Source: CAIPFQ01 sp964641775 (GTDB lineage: Bacteria > Chlamydiota > Chlamydiia > Chlamydiales > SM23-39). Taken from it: a DNA stretch of 9,860 nucleotides. Shown one piece after another: positions 1 to 6,399 of the stretch. The stretch spans positions 1-9,860 of the forward strand of contig CAZXLK010000050.1 of the NCBI GenBank assembly GCA_964641775.1, given 5' to 3'. The position numbers were made by a program, and so were the translations under genes. Every line of letters starts with the position of its first letter. Position 1 is the first letter of the stretch. Under the pieces are notes generated by a model. It did not search any database. It saw only the letters and a program-made list of their open reading frames with translations, and was not told the origin of the DNA.

Positions 1-1285
1 GGGGTTCTTCTGTTTCAAGATTTGGATATCGAATAGCGGTAGGTTTTCCCCAATTTAAACTGCTATCGAAAAGCTCTTTTAAAACATGGCCATTTCTTGG
101 CTGGGCGATGATCATATTTGGCATCGCATTTAAAAATGCAATGTCATAAATGCCATGATGAGTGCTTCCATCCGGTCCCGAAATAAAAGAGCGGTCCAAA
201 GCAAAAATGACGGGAAGCTCTTGCATGCAAACATCTTGAAAAAGATTATCAAAGGCTCTTTGCAAAAAGGTTGCATAGATGCAGCAGATCACTTTTTTTT
301 TGGTTTTTGCAAGTCCTCCTGCAAAAGTCACGGCATGCCCTTCTGCAATCCCTACATCAAAACAGCGTTCCGGAAAGCGCTTCATAAAATCATCCATGCA
401 TGACCCCGCAGGCATCGCAGGGGTGATACAGACAAGATCGGGATAATTTTGCCCCATTTGCAAAATGTGGCGGCCAAAAATTTTAGGGAAGGTCGGTTTA
501 TTCGAAGGCGCAGGGAGAAATTTTCCGCTGCAAAGATCGAAGGGTTTAACCCCATGATAAGGCGTCGGATTATCAGACGCAACCGTCATCCCTTTTCCTT
601 TGACTGTCATCACATGGATTAAAACAGGATGATCCCTATCTTTTAGCTCCTTTAAAATTTCAACCAATGTTTGGATATTGTGGCCATCTACAGGTCCTAC
701 ATAGGAAAAGCCAAAATTTTCAAAAAATGAGCCGGGGTTTTTTAAAATGTGTTTAATATTTCCGACGTTTTCCGATATCGACATATCATTGTCATTCAAG
801 ATGGCAATGAAGCGGGGGATTTTCTTTGATACATTGTTGAGAGCTTCTAATGTGAGCCCGCAAGTAAGAGATGCATCTCCCAAAATAGGAATTACGTAAT
901 GTGGACTTTTATCCAAATCTCTTCCTCTTGCCATTCCAAGAGCTAAAGATAGGGCAGTTCCTGCGTGGCCTGCAAAAAAATGGTCATGCTCTGATTCTTT
1001 AGGGTGGGCAAAGCCGCAAAGGCCTTTATATTTTCGGATTTCATGAAAACGATCTGCCCTTCCCGTCAGTAATTTATGAGGATAGCATTGATGACTGACA
1101 TCAAAAATGAATTTATCAATTGGGGAATCAAAAACCAGGTGCAAGGCAATTGTCAATTCGACAATGCCTAAATTGGATGAAAGATGGCCCCCATTGACAG
1201 ACATCACCTCAATGATTCTTTTCCTTAATGCTGCAGCCAATTCGTCCAACTCTTTCCAAGAAAGAGTTTTCAAATCGTTTTTCAT
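1..1285 (-). CDS. dxs: 1-deoxy-D-xylulose-5-phosphate synthase, C-terminal part cut by window edge
   Basis: Condenses pyruvate and glyceraldehyde-3-phosphate to DXP, the first step of the MEP isoprenoid pathway and a precursor for thiamine and pyridoxal synthesis; cytosolic, ThDP- and Mg-dependent. The open frame gives 428 residues before the left edge; the family is usually about 620-640, so the C-terminal domain lies outside. Visible are GGHLSSNLG (His34), DVSHQCYPHKLLTGR (62-76), the ThDP motif GDAS...NDND (136-167), the catalytic Glu in GIAEGHAVTF (Glu315), YATFLQRAFD (337-346) and DGSTHHG (372-378). The start is ATG at 1285, whose A is shared with the xseB stop (TGATG), indicating translational coupling. 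Two oddities: the stretch between NDND and GPVDGH is about 40 residues shorter than I recall for E. coli DXS, and the usual DVGHQ reads DVSHQ. Family assignment is firm. Confidence 0.97.
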   Translation of the reverse strand, partial: MKNDLKTLSWKELDELAAALRKRIIEVMSVNGGHLSSNLGIVELTIALHLVFDSPIDKFIFDVSHQCYPHKLLTGRADRFHEIRKYKGLCGFAHPKESEHDHFFAGHAGTALSLALGMARGRDLDKSPHYVIPILGDASLTCGLTLEALNNVSKKIPRFIAILNDNDMSISENVGNIKHILKNPGSFFENFGFSYVGPVDGHNIQTLVEILKELKDRDHPVLIHVMTVKGKGMTVASDNPTPYHGVKPFDLCSGKFLPAPSNKPTFPKIFGRHILQMGQNYPDLVCITPAMPAGSCMDDFMKRFPERCFDVGIAEGHAVTFAGGLAKTKKKVICCIYATFLQRAFDNLFQDVCMQELPVIFALDRSFISGPDGSTHHGIYDIAFLNAMPNMIIAQPRNGHVLKELFDSSLNWGKPTAIRYPNLETEEP

Positions 1286-1545
1286 CAAAAGGGAACTTCC
1301 TCAGGTGAAAAGGAAACTGTCTTCGGCGATTGATCCTGATTTAGCTGTGCATTGCCGGATCTGTCTTTCAAAATTTGTTCAATTTTTTGCTCTGCACCTT
1401 GCAACTGCTTTTCACAGTATGTCATCAACTTTTCCCCTTTTTCAAAAAGAGCAATTGATTCTTCCAAAGAGACTTTGCCGCTATTCATCGCAGCTAAAAT
1501 TTTTTCCAGCTCCTCATGAGCTTTTTCAAAAGATAAATTTTCCAT
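1285..1545 (-). CDS. xseB: Exodeoxyribonuclease VII small subunit
   Basis: Small subunit of exonuclease VII, which pairs with XseA to degrade single-stranded DNA into oligonucleotides. The 86-residue product carries the family signature: SFEKAHEELEKIL near residues 5-17, then the helical hairpin pattern SGKVSLEESIALFEKGEKL (about 22-40) and a charged second helix with CEKQLQGAEQKIEQI. The last 20 or so residues are polar and probably disordered. Length matches the family (about 70-85). The start is ATG at 1545; no clear Shine-Dalgarno is visible in front of it. It is the first minus-strand gene of a pair with dxs, overlapping it by one base. xseA is not next to it within the window; the region upstream is the divergent promoter region of glnA. 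From memory the xseB-dxs pairing also occurs in Chlamydia. Confidence 0.93.
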   Translation of the reverse strand: MENLSFEKAHEELEKILAAMNSGKVSLEESIALFEKGEKLMTYCEKQLQGAEQKIEQILKDRSGNAQLNQDQSPKTVSFSPEEVPF

Positions 1546-1588
1546 GGCCCAAGAATAATGGATTCTATATTTTTCCTCGAGCTATTGA

Positions 1589-1631
1589 TTGACAAAAGAT
1601 ATTTTTCCATGCCACACTGGTGTGGTTTTTT
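1589..1631 (+). promoter_or_regulatory. glnA leader: -35 hexamer plus palindrome with T run
   Basis: TTGACA at 1589-1594 is a perfect consensus -35 box. At 18 bp the only -10 candidate is CACACT (1613-1618), which is weak. That weak -10 lies inside an inverted repeat, CCACAC/GTGTGG (1612-1617 and 1620-1625), readable as the hairpin GCCACA-CTGG-TGTGGT (1611-1626) and followed directly by six Ts (1626-1631). It could act as an operator over the -10, or, if transcription starts further upstream (TATATT at 1566-1571), as a small attenuator-type terminator in the glnA leader. The ribosome binding site AGAGGGG (1632-1638) follows. The sequence facts are direct; the role is inferred. Confidence 0.45.
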
Positions 1632-1644
1632 AGAGGGGTTTTTT

Positions 1645-3798
1645 ATGAGTGCTCGGATCGAAGCTGTGAAGACGGTGAATAGGCGTACGAGAAAATTGGA
1701 AGAGCAGCCTCCCCATTCGGTCCAATTTGGCGCAAGGGTTTTTTCCCATCGGATGATGGAGCTTGTCCTTTCGAAAAAGATCTATCAAAATATTGTCAAT
1801 GCAAGCGAAGGAAAAGAAAAACTCGATCCAGCAAATGCCGATGAAATTGCAGCTGCAATGAAAGATTGGGCAGTAAAATTGGGAGCTACCCATTTTACCC
1901 ATTGGTTTCAACCATTGACGGGCGCTTCTGCGGAAAAGCATGACTCTTTTTTAAATTGGTCCGGAAAAGGGACTGTCATTGAAAGTTTTAAAGGAAAAGA
2001 TCTTTTGCGCGGAGAGCCGGACGCCTCTTCTTTTCCAACAGGAGGTCTTAGATCAACGCATGAAGCAAGGGGATATACGGTTTGGGACCCGGCGTCTTTT
2101 CCATTCTTATGGAAAGGGGCAGATGGACTCACCCTTTGCATTCCGGCCCTCTTTTTTTCTTGGACTGGACTTGCCTTAGATCACAAAATCTCTCTTCTTC
2201 GCTCCGATGAAAAACTCAATGCTGCTGTAATGCGCTTATTAAAACTTTGTGACATTCCCGCAGGCAAGGTTTTTTCAACAGTTGGCGTTGAGCAAGAATA
2301 TTTTCTCATCGATAGAAGCTTATATTTGCAAAGACCCGATTTGGCCCTCGCTGGAAGGACGGTATTTGGAGCAAAACCTCCCAAGGGGCAAGAATTGGAA
2401 GATCATTATTTTGGCCCTGTAAAAAATAGGGTGATGGCTTTCATGCGCGAATTCGAAGAGGAGGCAGTTCTTTTGGGAATTCCAATACGGACGCGCCATA
2501 ACGAAGTGGCTCCTGCCCAGCATGAAGTTGCCCCTCTTTTTGAGCCGGCATCTGCAGCTTCAGATCACAATTTACTGCTTATGGAGCTGATGCGGCAAAT
2601 TGCACTCGATCACAATTTAGCTTGCATTTTGCATGAAAAACCTTTTGCAAAGTTAAATGGTTCGGGAAAGCATACCAATTGGTCGCTTGCAACCGATACG
2701 GGACTAAACCTTTTAGATCCTAGAGAAAATAGCTTTTTGTTTTTAACGCTGATCACAGGGGTTTTAAGAGCCATCCAGACAAATGCAGCTCTTATGAGAG
2801 CCAGCATTGCTTCGGCTGGAAATGATTTACGGCTTGGCGGTGCAGAAGCACCTCCTACTATTCTTTCTGTCTATCTAGGTGATAAGTTAGAAAGCATCAT
2901 TGATAGCTTGCTTGAGGAAAAATCGCCTCCTAACAATCTGATGCGGGGGATTGATCTTGGATTATCCTACGTGCCGATCCATGAAGCCGATGCCTCCGAT
3001 CGAAACCGGACCTCCTTTTTTGCATTTACGGGCAATAAATTTGAATTTCGGGCAGTAGGCGCATCGGCCCACCCTGCCATGCCGATTACCGTGATCAATG
3101 CAATTGTTGCAGATAGTTTGGGTCTGATTCTCGATGAGATTGCAGATATTGTCAAAGATCGGACGCTCACGCAAGATGAGCTTTTAATCGAAGCGATTCC
3201 TTGCCTTCGGAAACATCTTCAAATTGCAAAACCGGTTCTTTTTAGCGGAAATTCCTATTCTGCTGATTGGGAAAAAGAAGCCGAGAGACGGGGCCTTCCG
3301 AATATTCGGAAAAGTTTTCATGCATTTTCCCAAATCACAGAACCGAAAGCTTTGAGAGTTTTTGAAGGAATCTTATCTGAAAAAGAGCTTCAAAGCCGCT
3401 ATGAAGTGATGGTGGAGCGCTACGGAAAAACGATCCAAATTGAAATCAATCTCATGATTGAAATGTTCCGGACTGAGATTCTGCCATGTGCCCTCATTGA
3501 TCAAAAAAGACGGGCAGAGTCGATCAAAAGCTTGATGGATCTTGGATTAAACCCATCAATAGAGGCAATCAAATCATTTGCAAAGGCAATTGAGGATGCA
3601 GCTCATGCCATTGATGAGATCGAAATGATGCAAAACCAATCTGCTGATTTTGGATGGGAGGCAAAAGGGAAGACTTTTGCTGAAATCATCACACCCAAAA
3701 TGGAAGAAGCAAGGCACGCTGTGGATCGGTTAGAGCAGCTTGTAGATAATGCTCTATGGCCTCTTCCGAAATACAGGGAAATGCTCTTTATTTTATGA
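1645..3798 (+). CDS. glnA: Glutamine synthetase type III (GSIII, GlnN family)
   Basis: ATP-dependent amidation of glutamate to glutamine, the entry of ammonia into metabolism. The 717-residue length and sequence fit GSIII (about 700-730 residues), not the 450-residue GSI. N-terminal GSIII-specific region (about 1-200) includes FGARVFSHRMM; catalytic motifs are VEQEYF (215-220), NGSGKHTNWSL (338-348, ATP/ammonium region), ASAGNDLRLGGAEAPP (389-404) and FTGNKFEFR (461-469), the last matching the glutamate/metal-site segment typical of GSIII. The start is ATG at 1645, with AGAGGGG seven bases before it; an in-frame ATG at 1558 would add 29 residues that run through the promoter and does not look like family sequence. 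The stop overlaps the nadD start by ATGA, so the two are probably co-translated. GSIII is best known from Bacteroidetes and cyanobacteria. Confidence 0.97.
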   Translation: MSARIEAVKTVNRRTRKLEEQPPHSVQFGARVFSHRMMELVLSKKIYQNIVNASEGKEKLDPANADEIAAAMKDWAVKLGATHFTHWFQPLTGASAEKHDSFLNWSGKGTVIESFKGKDLLRGEPDASSFPTGGLRSTHEARGYTVWDPASFPFLWKGADGLTLCIPALFFSWTGLALDHKISLLRSDEKLNAAVMRLLKLCDIPAGKVFSTVGVEQEYFLIDRSLYLQRPDLALAGRTVFGAKPPKGQELEDHYFGPVKNRVMAFMREFEEEAVLLGIPIRTRHNEVAPAQHEVAPLFEPASAASDHNLLLMELMRQIALDHNLACILHEKPFAKLNGSGKHTNWSLATDTGLNLLDPRENSFLFLTLITGVLRAIQTNAALMRASIASAGNDLRLGGAEAPPTILSVYLGDKLESIIDSLLEEKSPPNNLMRGIDLGLSYVPIHEADASDRNRTSFFAFTGNKFEFRAVGASAHPAMPITVINAIVADSLGLILDEIADIVKDRTLTQDELLIEAIPCLRKHLQIAKPVLFSGNSYSADWEKEAERRGLPNIRKSFHAFSQITEPKALRVFEGILSEKELQSRYEVMVERYGKTIQIEINLMIEMFRTEILPCALIDQKRRAESIKSLMDLGLNPSIEAIKSFAKAIEDAAHAIDEIEMMQNQSADFGWEAKGKTFAEIITPKMEEARHAVDRLEQLVDNALWPLPKYREMLFIL

Positions 3799-4301
3799 AG
3801 ACCATTGGTATTTTTGGGGGTACATTCGATCCGATCCATTTTGGCCATATTGATTTGGCGATTCAGCTTTTTGAAAAGCATAAACTGGACGGTGTTTTAT
3901 TTTGCCCTGCCTTTTGTTCTCCTTTTAAAAAGGATAAGCCGCCGATTGCAAGCCCCCAGCACCGTTTGGAAATGGTCCGAATTGCTATTGTTGGGATTCC
4001 CCATTTTAAAATCTCCGATTATGAAATTGAAAGAAATGACCTTTCTTTTACGATTGATACATTGCAGGCGATTGGGGAAAAGGGGGTAAAATATCATCTT
4101 TTGCTCTCTCAAGAAACGGCTGATTCTCTTGATCAATGGAAGGATTCTAAAGAGTTGATTCAGCTAGCTGCTCCATTCATTGGGAAACAAAATTTTAAAA
4201 TTTCTAGTACAGAAATCAGAGAGCGAATAAATAAAGGGTTATATGTAGGTCATATGACTCCAGTTTTAAAATACATTCAAGACCATGGGTTATATCAATA
4301 A
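3795..4301 (+). CDS. nadD: Nicotinate-nucleotide adenylyltransferase, compact form
   Basis: Transfers AMP from ATP to nicotinate mononucleotide, giving deamido-NAD in NAD synthesis. The 168-residue product starts with the nucleotidyltransferase signature GIFGGTFDPIHFGH (5-18), continues with SPFKKD (42-47), LSFTIDTL (83-90) and ends with ISSTEIRERINKGLYVGHMTPVLKYI... (137 onward), the family's ISSTxIR C-terminal motif. The start at 3795 (ATGA overlap with the glnA stop) is preferred because the signature begins at once; the frame is open upstream inside glnA. It is shorter than usual (about 190-215). The central (I/L)IGxD motif reads LLLSQETADSL, and the segment after it, which normally carries the nicotinate-site RPG stretch, is missing. 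Function is probable from both ends of the protein, but the shortened core leaves activity open. It lies between glnA and rsfS; nadD beside rsfS is common in bacteria. Confidence 0.9.
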   Translation: MKTIGIFGGTFDPIHFGHIDLAIQLFEKHKLDGVLFCPAFCSPFKKDKPPIASPQHRLEMVRIAIVGIPHFKISDYEIERNDLSFTIDTLQAIGEKGVKYHLLLSQETADSLDQWKDSKELIQLAAPFIGKQNFKISSTEIRERINKGLYVGHMTPVLKYIQDHGLYQ

Positions 4302-4656
4302 AATTTCTATGCTAAATCAAATTGCACAAATTATTTATGATAAAAAGGGTTTTAATATTATGGGCCTAGATGTACAAGGCCAATCAAGCATCACCGATTA
4401 CCTTTTGATTGCTGAAGGGAATGTCGATCGCCATACCACCTCCTTGGCAAAAGAAATCATGGAAAAAATGGACGAGAAAGGGGAAAAACTCATCCACGCA
4501 GAGGGGCTTAAAAACGGGGATTGGATTGTCCTCGATTATGGCGACGTGATGATCCATCTATTTTCTCCCGGATGGAGAGAAAAATATTCACTGGAAAGGC
4601 TTTGGCCTCAGAGCAAATTGCTGGATCTAGTAATCAAAACCGGATCTGATTATTGA
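4285..4656 (+). CDS. rsfS: Ribosome silencing factor RsfS (Iojap/YbeB family)
   Basis: Binds ribosomal protein uL14 and blocks joining of the 30S and 50S subunits, lowering translation when nutrients are scarce. The 123-residue product has the family pattern: DKKGFNIMGLDVQGQSSITDY (19-39), the RHTTSLAKEI helix (49-58), HAEGLKNGDWIVLDYGDVMIHLF (71-93) and the closing REKYSLERLWPQ (98-109). GDWIVLDYGDVMIH and YSLERLW are close to E. coli YbeB. The start is uncertain: ATG at 4285 overlaps nadD by 17 bases, while ATG at 4309 (eight residues later) begins 8 bases after the nadD stop and gives a more typical N-terminus; neither has a visible Shine-Dalgarno. It is the third gene of the glnA-nadD-rsfS operon. 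An inverted repeat overlaps its stop codon and may end transcription. Confidence 0.95.
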   Translation: MGYINKISMLNQIAQIIYDKKGFNIMGLDVQGQSSITDYLLIAEGNVDRHTTSLAKEIMEKMDEKGEKLIHAEGLKNGDWIVLDYGDVMIHLFSPGWREKYSLERLWPQSKLLDLVIKTGSDY

Positions 4657-4698
4657 GACCGTTGCATAACTCCATTCGGGCCCAAATCCGCGGTCTCA
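4654..4698. repeat. 8-bp perfect inverted repeat at the rsfS / HECT-gene junction
   Basis: TGAGACCG (4654-4661) and CGGTCTCA (4691-4698) are perfect inverted complements separated by 29 bases. The left arm contains the rsfS stop TGA, and the right arm ends one base before the stop of the minus-strand HECT gene. There is no T run on either side, so a classical intrinsic terminator is doubtful, although a bidirectional hairpin terminator for the convergent genes is possible. The arm beginning TGAGACCGTTGCATAA reminds me of insertion-sequence termini, but this is an impression from memory. Confidence 0.6.
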
Positions 4699-6255
4699 TT
4701 ATTCAAAACCGAACCTTATCTGAAAAAATGCATTTTCAATGCTAGTTTCCAACCCTTTTTTGAAAGCCTCGTAAGTGGTATAGCTAGGCATATCCATTAT
4801 TCCGGAACAGGTATGCATCGCTATTGCATGTTGGTCTGTCCAGCCATTTATAATTTGAATATCAAGTTGAGTATTCGAAGAAAGAGTTTCAGACCCCAAT
4901 ATGGCAAAAAGAAATCGCTGTACCTCATTTTCCGAGCTCTCTTCAATCCATTGCTTTAAAAACTCTCCCTGCGCTTGCCTGGTTTCTGAGAGCAGATTGG
5001 CTTTAAATGCATCAATGACCATTTCTTTGGTAAAGGCGCCTTCAATACGAATTTGTAATACCTCGGGACTTTCTCCTTTAATGCTTTGCCAGTCACTTTT
5101 TACAGTTCTATATCTCAGCGTTTGCGCAATCTGCAGGGCTGCTTGAACGGGTCCAGTCACATAGTCATTGAAAAAGTTTTCATCAATGGATTTGTCTATC
5201 AATGTTTGGCTAAGTTTTCCTGTTGCTATGAAATTGTCCAGCTCTTCATTAGAGATCTCTTGAAATATGTTGGGATAATGATTGTGTAGAAAAATTTTAA
5301 TAAGTTTTTGGTGCGGATTTGATTGAGCCAAATCCTTCATGTAGATCTCTTCCTCGGTTAAAGAATGGATCATTTTATAAAGAGTCGGGTGAAAATGTCT
5401 TCCTATATTCACATGGTCTTCTTGGATTGCTAATGCAAAAATCGCTCCAATCGATTTGCAGCACTGTAATTGTTTCCATTCACTGAGTTTAGAATCTTTG
5501 GAAATAAGTGGAAGATAGCCCTCAATATTTTCGATCATTTTCCAGTGTTTTTGATTCGGATGACAAAGAGCATTCATAAGTGATGTAACGAAATCTCGAG
5601 TCAAACCTCCCTGGTCCACGCCCGGAGATCCCATATACCTAATTTTCGGAAAAGGGTGTTCAGTTCCAATTAAAGCAAATAATTTGATCAACGGGATGTG
5701 TGGCGTAGTAGGATTTCTTTCTTCGTCAAACAATTGAGCGCTATCAACCAAAAAGCCTGCTTGGATTACTAAGTGAATAAGAATTTCAAATATTTGGAAT
5801 CCATTTGGCTCTGTAATTAATGAAAGGGCAAGAATAATTACAGAATCTCGTTCCTGATTGGGAATTTGTTTGACCCCAAAAATAACAAGCCTTCTTTCGA
5901 GGGCGTTCATTTGATCTGTGATCAGTCGGAGGGTGTCAGTAATCAGAGCATCCCGATTCTGAACGGGGATGTTTCTAACATCTGTGATAATAGCCAACCT
6001 TTCCGATCCATTCATGCGATCTGTAATCAATCGCAGCGAGTGAGTAATTACAGAATCCCTATCCTGATCCGGAATGTCTGAAATATAGTTAGTAATTTCC
6101 TCTTTTTCGCTGCTACTCATTTGATCTGTAAGCAGTGATGGCAAGATTGGATCTACAGGAAATGTTCGGTTTCCAACTGATGAAAAAGTATTGTCAATCC
6201 CATTCATTATGAGCCTGTCTATAAAAAAAGGTTTGTTAGTTATAATGGTTTCCAT
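4699..6255 (-). CDS. HECT-domain E3 ubiquitin-protein ligase, candidate host-directed effector
   Basis: HECT ligases take ubiquitin from an E2 onto a cysteine and pass it to a substrate; bacteria have no ubiquitin, so this should act in the host cell. The 518-residue protein holds three 35-residue repeats (41-145), a linker, then a HECT domain from about 195 to the end. N-lobe marks are KIRYMGSPGVDQGGLTRDFV (204-223) and IGAIFALAIQE...FHPTLYKMI (269-296). C-lobe marks are EFLKQWIEESSENEVQRFLF (431-450), HTC with candidate catalytic Cys483, then MDMPSYTTYEAFKKGL (487-502) and SIENAF. The C-terminus FGFE keeps the Phe at position -4 that HECT enzymes need. No signal peptide or membrane segment is seen; type III secretion is inferred. 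The start is ATG at 6255 without a visible Shine-Dalgarno; ATG at 6207 is an alternative. It sits alone between rsfS and fabF, convergent to rsfS. Confidence 0.9.
   Translation of the reverse strand: METIITNKPFFIDRLIMNGIDNTFSSVGNRTFPVDPILPSLLTDQMSSSEKEEITNYISDIPDQDRDSVITHSLRLITDRMNGSERLAIITDVRNIPVQNRDALITDTLRLITDQMNALERRLVIFGVKQIPNQERDSVIILALSLITEPNGFQIFEILIHLVIQAGFLVDSAQLFDEERNPTTPHIPLIKLFALIGTEHPFPKIRYMGSPGVDQGGLTRDFVTSLMNALCHPNQKHWKMIENIEGYLPLISKDSKLSEWKQLQCCKSIGAIFALAIQEDHVNIGRHFHPTLYKMIHSLTEEEIYMKDLAQSNPHQKLIKIFLHNHYPNIFQEISNEELDNFIATGKLSQTLIDKSIDENFFNDYVTGPVQAALQIAQTLRYRTVKSDWQSIKGESPEVLQIRIEGAFTKEMVIDAFKANLLSETRQAQGEFLKQWIEESSENEVQRFLFAILGSETLSSNTQLDIQIINGWTDQHAIAMHTCSGIMDMPSYTTYEAFKKGLETSIENAFFQIRFGFE
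5821..6135 (-). repeat. Three tandem 105-bp (35-residue) coding repeats in the HECT gene
   Basis: Residues 41-75, 76-110 and 111-145 align without gaps. All share the pattern L-(I/L)-T-D-x-M-x-x-x-E, then I-P-x-Q-x-R-D-(S/A)-(V/L)-I with Leu at repeat position 34. Examples are LITDRMNGSE...IPVQNRDALI and LITDQMNALE...IPNQERDSVI. A fourth copy starts with LITE at 146 and stops. Each unit reads like two short amphipathic helices, so a helical solenoid for substrate binding is plausible. DNA identity is also visible between copies, so the array expanded fairly recently or is kept similar. Confidence 0.88.
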
Positions 6256-6341
6256 ATTAAATATTCAATAAGAAAATTTGTATCCATGGGCAGCATCAAA
6301 CAAGGCTTGATAAATAAAATTTTTACTGGATGTTTCTAGGC

Positions 6342-6370
6342 TTGTTCTTTCTTGCTTTTTGTGCTATGCT
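6342..6370 (+). promoter_or_regulatory. Probable housekeeping-sigma promoter of the fabF operon
   Basis: TTGTTC (6342-6347) and TATGCT (6365-6370) are spaced by exactly 17 bp and lie 30 bases before the fabF start, giving a predicted transcription start near 6377 and a leader of about 23 nt with GGAG (6392-6395). Both boxes are close to the -35/-10 consensus used by the chlamydial major sigma factor. No competing promoter was seen between the HECT gene and fabF. Confidence 0.6.
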
Positions 6371-6399
6371 ACTAGCGATAAAGAAATTATTGGAGAACT

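Noticed and set aside
1107..1592. 161-residue plus-strand open frame opposite dxs and xseB
   Set aside because: It lies antisense to two genes with clear family motifs, its product shows no recognisable pattern, and it is explained as a shadow frame.
1558..1644. 29-residue N-terminal extension of glutamine synthetase
   Set aside because: The extension runs through TTGACA and the palindrome, while ATG at 1645 has a good ribosome binding site and matches the family start.
3756..3794. 13-residue N-terminal extension of NadD inside glnA
   Set aside because: The nucleotidyltransferase signature starts right after Met at 3795, which overlaps the glnA stop by ATGA.
6285..6316. Small inverted repeats (ATCAA...TTGAT, CAAGGCTTG) upstream of the HECT gene
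   Set aside because: Arms of only 4-5 bases in AT-rich DNA; expected by chance and without a matching promoter.
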